Below are positions 1 through 9,000 of a DNA stretch of 20,855 bases, one piece after another. Source of the DNA: Microbacteriaceae bacterium UBA1487. GTDB lineage: Bacteria > Actinomycetota > Actinomycetes > Actinomycetales > Microbacteriaceae. The notes under the pieces are model-generated. The model had not been told where the DNA came from and searched no databases. It worked only from the letters and a program-made list of their open reading frames with translations. Location: assembly GCA_002325245.1 (NCBI GenBank), contig DCRR01000015.1, positions 150,968-171,822 of the forward strand. The letters run 5' to 3'. The position numbers were made by a program, and so were the translations under genes. Positions within the stretch are counted from its first letter, which is position 1. Each line of letters opens with the position of its first letter.

Positions 1-266
1 ACCGACACCGGGGCGGTGTAGGTCGAGAACTGCGCCGCAAGCGCCTCCGCGATCGCATCGTCGTCGGTGAGCTCCGGCTGCGGCGGCGCGGCCGCCGGCT
101 CGGCGTCGCGCGAACTCTGCTCATCCGCGGCCGACGAAGACGTTGTGGCGGCCGGCCCCACGTCACGCGGCAGCGGCGTGAACGTGGATCGGCGCTTGCC
201 TGTCGGCGCAGTGTCTTCCACGGAGTCGGGCTCCGCGCCACCATTGCCGAATGGAGCGTCGGTCAT
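1..266 (-). CDS. Hypothetical protein, N-terminal part (runs off the left edge)
   Basis: An open frame starts at an ATG at 266 and continues off the window after about 88 codons. The visible residues begin MTDAPFGNGG and are rich in Ala, Pro, Ser, Glu and Asp with no hydrophobic segment. They look like a disordered cytoplasmic N-terminus, as often seen ahead of a membrane-anchored or surface domain in actinobacteria. The start lies 9 bases after the stop of the EamA transporter on the same strand, so the two are probably cotranscribed. No strong Shine-Dalgarno sequence is visible in that gap, which would fit translational coupling. I do not recognise the family, and the functional part is outside the window. 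Confidence 0.55.
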   Translation of the reverse strand, partial: MTDAPFGNGGAEPDSVEDTAPTGKRRSTFTPLPRDVGPAATTSSSAADEQSSRDAEPAAAPPQPELTDDDAIAEALAAQFSTYTAPVS

Positions 267-275
267 AGGAAAAGC

Positions 276-1193
276 CTAGAGGCGCTCACTCGAAAACGGG
301 GTACGACGAGCCGACACGAGAACAGATAGTCCGACGAGGATCAGCACGACCCCACCCCAGCCGAGCGGAGCGAGCCGCTCCCCGACGACGAGCACCGCGA
401 GCACCGTCGCCACGACCGGCTCCAGGAGCGTGATCGTGGTCACGTGGGAGCTGCGAAGCTCGCGCACGCCGAGGCCGAACAGCAGATAGGCCAGCACCAT
501 CGGGCCGAGCACCAGGTAGCCGGCGATGCCGACCGTGGCGGGACTCTGCAGCAGCGGCGCCCCCGTCACCAGGAGCACCGGCAGCAGCAGCGCACCGCCG
601 AGCCCGAACATCGCCGCCATCACGCCGCGGCTCGTGCCGCCCGTCGCCATCGCCCGGCCGGATGCGTAGGTGTACAGCGCGTAGGCGAGCCCGGCGAGAA
701 GAGCGACCGCGATCCCGAGCACCGGGGCGTCGCCCGGGCGCCCCTCCTCCGATGCTCCGTCGCCGAAGATCGCGCGACTCGTGGCGAGCGCCGCGATTCC
801 GAGCAGCGCGAACGCGGTCGCGATGACCCAGCGCCGCGAGAGCGGGCGCCGTTCGAGCAGCCATTCGAGGAGAGCCGCGAACACCGGCCCCGAGCCGAGG
901 GCGACGACGTTGCCGACCGCCACCCCGGCGAGATCCATGCCGCTGTAGAACGCGAGCGGGTAGACGACGACGCCGAGCGCGCCGAGCGCCACCCAGCGTC
1001 GCTGCGCGCGATGCCGCAGCACCGCGAGGGCGCGTCGCCTTGCGAAGAGGAGCAGCAGCATGCCGCCGATGCCCATCGTGGCCGCGCCCACCGCGATGGG
1101 GCTCACATCCTCGGGGAAGAAGCTGGCCGCCGTTCCGGTCGTGCCCCACAGCGTCGCCGCAATCACCAGCGCAACGACTGCACCCGGATTCAC
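276..1193 (-). CDS. EamA/DMT-family membrane transporter
   Basis: This 305-residue protein is almost entirely hydrophobic, with about ten predicted transmembrane helices in two repeats, the layout of the drug/metabolite transporter superfamily (EamA domains). The first helix carries the family-typical ATLWGTTGTAA segment. The C-terminal repeat carries LLEPVVATVLAVLVVGERL, which matches the conserved LEP...A.l.g...l.GE pattern of EamA proteins. Members export amino acids, metabolites or drugs across the cytoplasmic membrane; the substrate here cannot be read from sequence. I chose the GTG at 1193 because GAGAGGAG lies just upstream and the membrane domain begins immediately after it. An upstream ATG at 1307 would add 38 polar residues unlike the family. 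The gene is followed 9 bases later by another gene on the same strand. It looks like chromosomal flank rather than part of the accessory region. Confidence 0.85.
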   Translation of the reverse strand: MNPGAVVALVIAATLWGTTGTAASFFPEDVSPIAVGAATMGIGGMLLLLFARRRALAVLRHRAQRRWVALGALGVVVYPLAFYSGMDLAGVAVGNVVALGSGPVFAALLEWLLERRPLSRRWVIATAFALLGIAALATSRAIFGDGASEEGRPGDAPVLGIAVALLAGLAYALYTYASGRAMATGGTSRGVMAAMFGLGGALLLPVLLVTGAPLLQSPATVGIAGYLVLGPMVLAYLLFGLGVRELRSSHVTTITLLEPVVATVLAVLVVGERLAPLGWGGVVLILVGLSVLVSARRTPFSSERL

Positions 1194-1309
1194 GGCTCCG
1201 CTCCTCTCCGTCCGATGAGAAACCGAGTCCGGTTCGAACGGTGGACCTCCGTAGAGAGTTTGAGAACCCCTGCCCACACCTGAAGACTCTGTCTTTGCGC
1301 AGGTCACGG

Positions 1310-1735
1310 GGCTTCTACAACCACGACCAGCGCTCCTCTGAGCCTACTGTGTCCGACTCCAGGGGGCGAGTGGTGCGATCACTTGGGATGGCTCAAACCC
1401 TCCTTCGCCCGGAGCAGGTCGACGATCTGGTGGCGCAGTACCGCGAGGGCGCAACGCTCGTGGAACTGGCATCCGTGTTCGGCGTGAACCGCCGCACAGT
1501 CGCCACCCACCTCACCCGGCGGGAGGTGACGATCCGCCGTGGACGGTTCGATCCCTCCCGCATCCACGAAGCAGCCGACCTCTACCTCAGCGGGTTGACG
1601 CTGGTATAGGTCGGCGTGAAGGTTGGGGCGGGGCCTCAGGCTGTCCGGCGAGCGCTCGCTTCGCACGGCATCGTGATCCGGCCTGGCGGGCGCTGTGGTT
1701 CTCGCATCACGGCATCCACTGCCGTGGGCGGTTGA
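1310..1735 (+). pseudogene. Resolvase/recombinase C-terminal helix-turn-helix remnant with an in-frame amber stop
   Basis: The frame encodes two tandem helix-turn-helix-like units. The first reads LVELASVFGVNRRTVATHL, preceded by VVRSLGMAQTLLRPEQVDDL. The second begins at SRIHEAADLYLSGLTLV. This arrangement is typical of the DNA-binding tail of serine recombinases and related actinobacterial HTH proteins. A TAG at 1607-1609 stops the frame, but the same frame continues with VGVKVGAGPQAVRRALASHG, the expected rest of the second unit, to a TGA at 1733-1735. TAG sits where related proteins tend to have a charged residue, so one GAG-to-TAG change would explain it. No catalytic recombinase domain is present upstream; the frame fades into the EamA promoter region. 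An ATG at 1388 could make a 73-residue peptide, but a dead remnant marking the edge of the accessory region is more likely. Confidence 0.6.
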
Positions 1736-1737
1736 GC

Positions 1738-2109
1738 CTAGACACGAAGGGCTGGCTCACGCAGGCTCGCCTCGACGCGCGAGTCGTGGCGCCGGTGACG
1801 ACGGACCGCAGCCTCGCGCAGGCGCGCACGGATGAGCAGAGCGACGCTCAGGGGTCCCATGATGATGAACTTGAGCGCGTTCCAGCATGCCCACAGCACG
1901 ATGAGGTGGAGCCAGCCGGGGCCGCCGTCGGCTGCCGAGCCAGAGCAGATGCTGGCGATCAGGATGTACGGAAGCGCGACCAGCATCGCGGGTATCCCCC
2001 ACTTGAGTCCGCGGCGGGTGCGGATGCCAGCGAGCAGGCGGTTGCTCGGCATGTAGCGGTGCAGGTAGTCGCGGGTGCGAACGCTGAGCGTCCAGATAAG
2101 GCGGAACAT
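1738..2109 (-). CDS. Small conserved membrane protein of unknown function
   Basis: The protein has 123 residues: a basic N-terminus (MFRLIWTLSVRTRDYLHRYM), a hydrophobic helix (WGIPAMLVALPYILIASIC), a short loop with GGPGWLHL, a second helix (LIVLWACWNALKFIIMGPLSVALLI) and an Arg-rich tail. It is therefore a two- or three-helix inner-membrane protein with a cytoplasmic basic tail. I recognise this type as a small conserved protein of actinobacterial accessory regions, sometimes loosely annotated as a sulfate-permease relative, but no function is established. The ATG at 2109 was chosen over an upstream ATG at 2244 because GAGAGG lies a few bases upstream and the additional 45 residues look non-coding. 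It is divergent from the dprA-like gene, with 195 bases between the two starts, presumably a shared promoter region; no clear -35/-10 pair stands out. Confidence 0.65.
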   Translation of the reverse strand: MFRLIWTLSVRTRDYLHRYMPSNRLLAGIRTRRGLKWGIPAMLVALPYILIASICSGSAADGGPGWLHLIVLWACWNALKFIIMGPLSVALLIRARLREAAVRRHRRHDSRVEASLREPALRV

Positions 2110-2304
2110 GGCGGGCCTCTCGTCACACGTGTTACTCCGTCGAGGAGGCAGAACGTGTGTGAGTGCCCGAAGGCCGTCCCGGACGACCCGCAATATGAGG
2201 AGAACCTGCCTCACCATCCACTGTACGCCGGGGTCGGCGTTCACGGAACCCTTCGCTCCCGAGTTGCCGCGCGCACCTCTCTGTAGGAGTGAGAGGGCCC
2301 GACG

Positions 2305-3303
2305 ATGACGAACCTGAGCGACGTAGTCCAGGACGAGCGCACAGCACGGATGGTGCTGTCGATGATCGTCGAACCAGACGACGCGGTAACAGGCCGACTC
2401 CTGGGCGAGCTGGGAGCGCTTGAGTTGCTCCGACTCGCCGAACGTGACGACGTGGTGCCGGGCCTCAGTAACGTTGACGCCCAGGTGTGGCGTTCCCAGT
2501 TCGAGCGCTCAGACGCTCGGACACTTGAGCAGAACGTCGTCGAAGCCGAGCGCGCTGGTATCGGCGCGCTAGTCCCCGGCGACAAGGAGTGGCCTTCCGC
2601 GCTCGACGATCTTGGCGACCGACGGCCATACGTCCTGTGGGCTCGCGGCACGACATCGTTCCTCGCGCGACCGCTCAGCGATTTCGTCACGATCACCGGC
2701 GCGAGGGCCTCGACCTCCTACGGCGACCATGTGGCCGGGCAGCTTGCCTCCGACCTCGCCAACGCTGAGCGGCTTGTCGTGGCCGGCGGTGCATACGGCA
2801 TCGAAGGAGCGGCCCATCGAGCGGCCCTTGCATCCGGCGGCGACACGATCGCGGTCATGGCGAACGGCGCAGACCGCATGTACCCGATGGGTCACCGTGA
2901 ACTGCTTGAGCGGGTGGCCGACCTGGGCCTCATGGTCAGTGAGATGCCACCCGGCGCAGTCCCGACGCGCCATCGCTTCATTGCTCGGGCGCGCCTAATG
3001 GCTGCGCTCTCCACAGCGACCGTCGTGGTCGAGGCTGGCGTTCGCTCTGGATCAATGACCGTCGCCCGGCGTGCGCACGAGCTTGGCCGCGCTGTCGGAG
3101 CTGTTCCCGGCCCGGTGACCAGCGCAGCGAGCGCCGGGCCGCACCAACTCCTGCGAGATGGCGCGTCACTGGTGACGGATGCCGCGGACCTGCTCTCTCC
3201 ACGCGGACGTGACGGCGCAAGCGCGATCCGGGCATCTGCGGCTTTCCGCGATTCAGGGCGGCCGTCAACAGCCACGAAGTCGATGAGCACCCGCGCCCTG
3301 TAG
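2305..3303 (+). CDS. DprA/Smf-like DNA-processing protein, accessory paralogue
   Basis: The 332-residue protein carries the DprA Rossmann-type fold in order: VTITGARASTSYG (residues 128-140, the SR-YG motif), VVAGGAYGIEGAAHRAAL (158-175, family GGAxGID), MANGADRMYP (185-194), SEMPPG (212-217), RARLMAALSTATVVVEAGVRSGS (228-250) and GRAVGAVPGP (261-270). Chromosomal DprA binds single-stranded DNA and loads RecA during transformation. This copy differs at usually conserved spots (GIE for GID, RAR for the RNR before the IA motif) and sits among mobility and defence genes, not next to the usual chromosomal partners. It is therefore probably an element-borne paralogue, acting on incoming single-stranded DNA after conjugation or in a defence role (inference). 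GAGAGG lies a few bases upstream of the ATG. It converges on the RloC-like ATPase with 31 bases between the stops and no obvious hairpin terminator. Confidence 0.85.
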   Translation: MTNLSDVVQDERTARMVLSMIVEPDDAVTGRLLGELGALELLRLAERDDVVPGLSNVDAQVWRSQFERSDARTLEQNVVEAERAGIGALVPGDKEWPSALDDLGDRRPYVLWARGTTSFLARPLSDFVTITGARASTSYGDHVAGQLASDLANAERLVVAGGAYGIEGAAHRAALASGGDTIAVMANGADRMYPMGHRELLERVADLGLMVSEMPPGAVPTRHRFIARARLMAALSTATVVVEAGVRSGSMTVARRAHELGRAVGAVPGPVTSAASAGPHQLLRDGASLVTDAADLLSPRGRDGASAIRASAAFRDSGRPSTATKSMSTRAL

Positions 3304-3334
3304 CTGCCTGCGAGCCGCTTCTACGATCTGCCGC

Positions 3335-5923
3335 TCAGGTGGCGATGTATGCCGAGCGCGCTGCTTTCGCCTTCTCCCAGTCCTCCTGCACTTCGCTCAC
3401 AGTCGGCTTGGTGCTCATGTACTCGGCGGCGTGAGAGTGTCCGGTCATCCGTTCGCAAGCACGATCGAAGAGAGGTTCAATGACTGCGATGGCAGCATCG
3501 AGCCGAGAACTGTCGATCTTCGACAGGCGGGTCATCATGATGTTCTTGCGATATCGCTGTGTGACGTTCTGCAGGAGTTCCTGCTCAACGAATGCTTCGC
3601 ACCAGGCGCGAATGAGGTCGTAGGTCTCTTTGATGAGTGCATCCTGGACCACGGGCTCCGCGCTGGTCATCTCTTGAAGTTTGACGTTGATCCGCTTGGC
3701 TAGATCGGCCGGCGTATCGAGCCTCGGCTCGACGTCCGGAGCCAGGATTCCCTTGGCCTCTCCACCGTCGCGCACCTCGTAGATTTTCGTCCTGAGCTTC
3801 TTGTTCTGCCTGGCGGCCATCAGCGCTGACGCGAACATGATGTTGTGGGTCAAGACAACAACCTGATGTGTCTCGGCGAGATTCTGGATGCGTGCAGCAA
3901 CCTCATCAAGTCTGCGGTAGTCGAGACTTGTGACCGGGTCATCGAAGATCAGAGGTGCTTTGGTCCCTCGCATCCGACTCTCGGCAAGAAAGTCGGCCAG
4001 CGCCAACACCTTCTGCTCACCTTCCGAGAGCACCGCAGAGGGCTTGTAGGAGGCGACCGCCTTCTTGCGTTGCGCCTGTCCGCTACGCCCCTGAAATCGA
4101 AGTGCGACCTGAGGCGCTCGAAGACGAGCGCACTCCTCGGCGAACAGCGTCTCGAAGTTCTTGTTCACGAGGTCTTCACTGGCAAGCTTGGACTGGACCG
4201 TGAGTTGCTTCGACGCGCCGCTTGAAATGACCCGTGAGAGCTTGTCAAGTTGTTGCGCTCTTCGCGCACGTCGGACGTACTCGCGGGCTGCGGCGATGTT
4301 CCGGTTCAATTCAATGCGTGCCGTGAGTTCTGAAAGCTCCTTCTGCTTTCCGGTGAGCGCGCTCGCCGCATTTGCTTTGTCCTCCGACATCCGCTGAACG
4401 GCCGCCCGTGCAGTCGCCAGTTCGGCTCCGACTTTGGAGGCCACTGCTTCTGCGCTCTCTCGGAGGGTGCCTGCGGTCACGGGCTTCCCATTCGCGGTGT
4501 CCTGAGCTGCGGCTCGGGCCGCCGCGAGCACGTCACATGCTTGGCTCGCCCATACCGGTGGGTCTTCACCATCCCGCTGTTCTGTGGCGAACTCGTTCGC
4601 GCGGGTGAGCTCGGCTTCGTCGAACCTGAGGCTGGAGTTGCGCACCTCGGTGTTCGCGTCCGCGACCTGACGGACAAGCGTTTCATCGAGGAACGTGCGA
4701 TAGCGAGTCAGCAGGTTCAAGGCCGTCGGGCTGAGCTCCTGCATGCAGTAGAGACACTTGTCTCCGGCAGTTGGATAGTGCTCGCGGTCAAGGTGTTGGC
4801 GGTACGAGTCTCCCGCAACGATGAACTCCTGCCATTCCCCATCTGCGGGGCCTGGCAGCTCATCCTGACTGAAGAGTTGCTCTCGCGCTTCTGTCCTTCG
4901 ACCTTCCGCTTCCTGGAGTTTCACCCGGGCTTTCTCGTAGACGACCGCATCGAAGTTCATCGCCGTTGTAAGCACGCCGTGCAGCCGATTGAGGTGACGT
5001 ACCGTCTCCTGTGTGCTGGAGAGAATCGCGTCGAGCGAGTTGGAACGGAGCGCCGCGATCTCACCTTCGAGCCGCTCGCGGTCGGCCTCGGCACCGTCAG
5101 GCAGCGTTGCCAGTGCGTCAAGCTCCGCGAGGTCTGTGGTGGCACCCAGGGTCTCGATCACGGGATACACCTTCGTACCTCGCGTGAACCTCGACAACAG
5201 CGGGTTGCTCCCCGGCGCCAAGGCCTTGACCTCGGTTGCGATCCGCTGCTGAATGCCTTGCAGCCCGGCAGCGACGTGACCAAACAGTGCGAGTTCGGCC
5301 GGTGTGTAGACGTAACCCAGATCGCTGTCAACGTGCAACGAGACTGCGCTCGCGTCGAAGACGCTGATGCGGGTGAATGGCGCAAGGCCGGATGCGTCCT
5401 TCCACATCACCGAGGAGTCCATGCCAGACAGTCGGTACTGGATGGTGGCGCTGGGCGACGGCGGGCTGTCGAGATAGGCGGTGTGCGCGTTCGGCAGGAT
5501 GTCCTCAGCGGTCCGAACAGCCGAGATGCGCTTCAGTATTCGTGCATACCCGGTCTTCCCCGATCCGTTCTGCCCAAAGAGCACGGTCAGTTCCGGGTCG
5601 AAGCCAAGTTCTTGGTCAGCGGCGAGCGCATTGACGCCTTCGATGCTCGCCAGACTGACGAGTTCAAGAGTCTCCTCTTCCGCCGCATCCGTGGCGACGA
5701 GTTCAAGCTTCGGAACTTCCGGGGCCTCACCATCGCCAAGCCCCTTCTCCGCAAGGAAGGTGGTGTAGGCGGCGTCCAGCAGGGCATCGCTCGGCGCCTG
5801 GCGAGAGAGGATCGTTTCGGCAGTGATCTGACGCACCCATGCGTCCTGCCCGTTCGCCCAACCCACGAGCAAGCGTCGGGGCGTCGCGTCTCCCAAGTTG
5901 ACCGAGACCTCTTCAGCTGCCAC
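3335..5923 (-). CDS. AAA_13-type ATPase with CxxC zinc hook, RloC/PrrC-like
   Basis: The protein has 862 residues. An N-terminal region of about 90 residues precedes a split ABC/SMC-type ATPase: Walker A GQNGSGKT (117-124), a long helical, probably coiled-coil middle (about 270-560), signature LSEGE (632-636), Walker B LIFDDP (658-663), D-loop SLDYRR and H-loop LTHN (His693). A Cys-x-x-Cys (KCLYCMQEL, Cys390/Cys393) sits near the centre of the helical part, as in Rad50 zinc hooks. This layout matches the AAA_13 family, whose characterised relatives RloC and PrrC are anticodon nucleases that cut tRNA upon phage infection. The C-terminal 120 residues contain RAWCEAFVEQELL (R-x3-E at 772/776) and RMTGHSHAAE (His829, His831), which could be an R-E-H nuclease site, though this is only a pattern. 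The GTG start at 5923 is set by GGAGG six bases upstream. No partner gene is adjacent in the same transcript. Confidence 0.8.
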   Translation of the reverse strand: MAAEEVSVNLGDATPRRLLVGWANGQDAWVRQITAETILSRQAPSDALLDAAYTTFLAEKGLGDGEAPEVPKLELVATDAAEEETLELVSLASIEGVNALAADQELGFDPELTVLFGQNGSGKTGYARILKRISAVRTAEDILPNAHTAYLDSPPSPSATIQYRLSGMDSSVMWKDASGLAPFTRISVFDASAVSLHVDSDLGYVYTPAELALFGHVAAGLQGIQQRIATEVKALAPGSNPLLSRFTRGTKVYPVIETLGATTDLAELDALATLPDGAEADRERLEGEIAALRSNSLDAILSSTQETVRHLNRLHGVLTTAMNFDAVVYEKARVKLQEAEGRRTEAREQLFSQDELPGPADGEWQEFIVAGDSYRQHLDREHYPTAGDKCLYCMQELSPTALNLLTRYRTFLDETLVRQVADANTEVRNSSLRFDEAELTRANEFATEQRDGEDPPVWASQACDVLAAARAAAQDTANGKPVTAGTLRESAEAVASKVGAELATARAAVQRMSEDKANAASALTGKQKELSELTARIELNRNIAAAREYVRRARRAQQLDKLSRVISSGASKQLTVQSKLASEDLVNKNFETLFAEECARLRAPQVALRFQGRSGQAQRKKAVASYKPSAVLSEGEQKVLALADFLAESRMRGTKAPLIFDDPVTSLDYRRLDEVAARIQNLAETHQVVVLTHNIMFASALMAARQNKKLRTKIYEVRDGGEAKGILAPDVEPRLDTPADLAKRINVKLQEMTSAEPVVQDALIKETYDLIRAWCEAFVEQELLQNVTQRYRKNIMMTRLSKIDSSRLDAAIAVIEPLFDRACERMTGHSHAAEYMSTKPTVSEVQEDWEKAKAARSAYIAT

Positions 5924-5949
5924 GTCTGCCTCCGTCCTGGCGAACGGTG

Positions 5950-6072
5950 TCAGGAGATACGTGTCGCCGATCCAGCTCGAACTGTCATGGTGCTGTCCAT
6001 CATGCCTGAGGAGTCGGGGGTCGGGCCGGACGACACAGCGGCCGCGGCGCTCCGAAGCTCGTTCTGGCTCAC
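5950..6072 (-). CDS. Possible 40-residue ORF coupled to the relaxase stop
   Basis: A GTG at 6072 overlaps the relaxase TGA as GTGA and opens a 40-codon frame, beginning with SQNELRSAAAAVSSGP and continuing through SSGMMDSTMTV to a TGA at 5950. The overlap would permit translational coupling, and the composition is protein-like. The frame ends 26 bases before the start of the RloC-like gene. It could be the 5' end of a longer gene that followed the relaxase and was cut off when the ATPase module arrived. It could also be chance. I do not recognise a family with confidence. Confidence 0.3.
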   Translation of the reverse strand: MSQNELRSAAAAVSSGPTPDSSGMMDSTMTVRAGSATRIS

Positions 6073-9000
6073 AGCGACGGCCCGGTTCGCTGGGTCCGAG
6101 AGTGTCGGGAGTGTTCTTGATCTTGTTCGACGCGAGCGAGGTTCATCGTTCTGTCCAGGGCTGTACGCGCCCGCGCAGCGTCGATCCTCTGGGCCGCAGA
6201 CTCGGGTGGGGCGCCGAGGGGTGCGTCGTCGGTGACGCGGTAGCGGTCTCGGTAGGCAGCGACCACGCGGGCAGCCTTGCGCCAGGTCGCGGCTCGTCGT
6301 CGGTCGTTGGGCGGCATTCCAAGAGCCTTCGTCCACGGTGCGCACTCGGTCAGGGCGTCGTCGAGTACGGCGTCAGCGCGCGCCTCGATCAGTTCCTCTC
6401 GCTCGTCGAGGGCCGCTCGCATCTCTGTGTCGATGACTCCGTGCGCCTGTGGGATGAGGCCGGCGATGAGTCGCGATGGCTTGCGGGTCCGGCCTGATCC
6501 TGCGGGTCGCGCGGTCGCCCGTTCGACGCGGTAGTGGACGACGGCGGCGATGTCGTCCGCGTCGCCGAACCCGCGCGCAGCGACGAGGCGCGGCAGCAAC
6601 TCATCGACATCGTGATGGTTCGCTTCAGCCCTGCGGAGTTCAGCTGCGAGCGGGCCGAACGCTTCGGACTCGATGGCACTCTCGGCCTGCTCGTCGGAGA
6701 GTCCGGAGCCTCGAACGAGGGTGGCCCAGCGGTCATGCTGAGCAGCGGCAGCGATCGTCTCGTACTCGGCGGCGAGCTGGGCGATCGAGCCCCACTGTTC
6801 CTGCTCGGTGGCGATGCTCTCGTGTGCCGATAGCTCGGCTCCGCTGTGTTGCAGAACGCCGTAGAGCACGTTTCGCGCGGTGGCATCGCGATCGTCGCCA
6901 GGGTGAGGCTGTGCATGGTCGTTGGCGCGGTCCAGCGTTACATAGGCGTGGTTCGAGTGCCGTCCTCGGGTCATCGCGACGTAGAAGGTCTCTCTCGTCG
7001 AGGTCGGTTCGACCAACACGTGTGCGGTGTCGGTCGTGACGCCTTGCGCTCGGTAGGCGGTGACTGCGTAGCCGAGATCGACATGCTCGGCCACGTACGA
7101 GGCTGGGAGGACGATGCTGCCGCCGAACCTGCTCCTTCGCTTCCGAGCCCTGCTGGTGCCGTCGTCGCGAACAACGGTGCCGGTTCCGTAGTCGCGTGCG
7201 ATGGTGATGGTCCCGTCGTCGCCGACGGCGGTGATGGTCCAGATGTCGCCGTTGCGCACCCAGTCCCGCCCGGCCAGGGTGCGCAGTTCGCGCTTGTTCT
7301 GTCGCGTGATGATGGTGTCGCCGACGCCTGCGGCGGTGCCGTCGCGCAGCTCGACTTCGCGGTCGGGGTTCAGCGTCTTGTTGAGGATCAGGTCGGCGCG
7401 GGCGCGACGGTTCAGCGTGGTCACGTCTTCGTGGGTTTCGGCGATCAGCACCGAGACGAGTCCGGCGTCGCGGTCGGCGCGCCAGGCGTTGTAGGCGGCG
7501 TCGGTCATGGCCTCGGAGTCGCCGTCGGTGATGCGCTCGTGGGCGAGGTAGGTGTCGATAGCCGCCGTGCGTCCGTGACGTAGCTCGAGTGAGGCGGTCT
7601 TCTCCCAGGTATGGGTGAAGCGGTGGACGTCGACCAGTTCGGGGGTGTCGGCCCGGTCTCTGGCGATCATTGCGAAAGCGCCGCCGGCGTCCACGGATTG
7701 CAGTTGGGCGTAGTCGCCGACCAGCAGCACCTTCGCGCCCGCTTCCTGGGCGAGGTGGGTGATGCGGTCCAGTGACAGGGTGCCGGCGAGGGAGGCTTCG
7801 TCGATGACGACGAGCTGACCCGCCTCGAAGGTGGTGCCGTGGAGGAGGTGGTTCTGCCACCACTTCGCCGTGTTCTCAGTCTCGATCCCGAGATCGTCGG
7901 CGAGGACCTGGGCGGCAACCGCTGACGGGGCCAGGCCGACGACGGAACCGGGGCCGTGCTCGGCTTCCCAAGCGCGACGGAGCGCATTCATGGCGGTGGT
8001 CTTGCCCGCCCCGGCGGGACCGACAAGCACGTCGAGCATCCGTCCCGACACCGCGATCCGGGTCAAGGCGTCGGCCTGGTCGTCGCCGAGCATCCGACCG
8101 TCCGCATCGGGTCTGCGCGTGATCTTCTCAATGGTTGACAGCGGCACCGTCGGACCGGCCAGGTTCGCTGCTCGTTCCAGGAGTCTGTCCTCCGCCGCGA
8201 GCTGGGACTCGGAGGTGAACACGGTCGAGCTCTTCGGCCGGAACACCGAGGTGCCGTCGGGCCGACGGAACACAACCGGGGACGCGGCGAGTTCGGGCGG
8301 CGTCAGCCGAAGCGAGACGAGTTCGGCGGCGTCGGCGACCATCGCGACGATGGCTTCCCGGTCCTGCGTGGTGGCGAACCGCCAGCCCATCGTCTGCCGG
8401 GATGCCTCGGCCATGAGATTCCATCGCCGCCAGGTCGAGCGCTTCTCACCGACCACCTCGACGACCGAGCGCCCGAGCTCGCCGATCACGTCGAGTGGCA
8501 CGTCGTCGGCGCGTAGCAGGAGCGGTTTGTCGTTGTCGGTCATCTCGCGTGCCCACGTCGTCGCGTCCCGACCGAGAGTCTTGGATGCGCGATCCCGCCA
8601 CTCGGCGGTCAGGTCAGCCAAGGATCGGACCTGCTTCTCAGGCCTCGTGGCCAGCGTGGCCTGGGCTCGCAGCTTGAGGATCGTCGCGTTCGATGGTTGG
8701 TGTCTGTGATGGGCAACGTACTCGGCGATGAGCCGGTTCTTCTCGGCGTCGATGTGGCGAGCGCGGGTGGAGAACTCCGCGACCAGTTCCTCCGGCACGC
8801 CGGTGATAGCCCACGCCGGATTCCGGTCCCGCCCCATCTCGCGCTCCTCCCACGAGACGCCGAAGGAGCGCGTCATATGGTCGGCGAACACGGCTTCGTG
8901 TAGTTCGGAGAGGGCAACGACGGCGGCGTGCATCGGTCTGCCGTCAAGCGAGCGCCATTTCCCATCGACGACGGTCTTGGCCTTGTTGCTGATCACCACG

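Noticed and set aside
444..1283. Plus-strand frame of 279 codons opposite the EamA transporter
   Set aside because: Arg/Glu/His-rich translation with no domain; the minus strand encodes a clear membrane transporter.
4541..6235. Long plus-strand frame of 564 codons opposite the RloC-like ATPase
   Set aside because: It is antisense to a gene with complete Walker and signature motifs and a good ribosome binding site; its Arg/Gly/Val-rich translation has no domain. GC-rich DNA often leaves such frames open.
6733..7863. Minus-strand frame of 376 codons inside the relaxase gene
   Set aside because: Arg/His/Pro-rich out-of-frame translation of the helicase half, without ribosome binding site or family resemblance, unlike the nested ORF in the methyltransferase.
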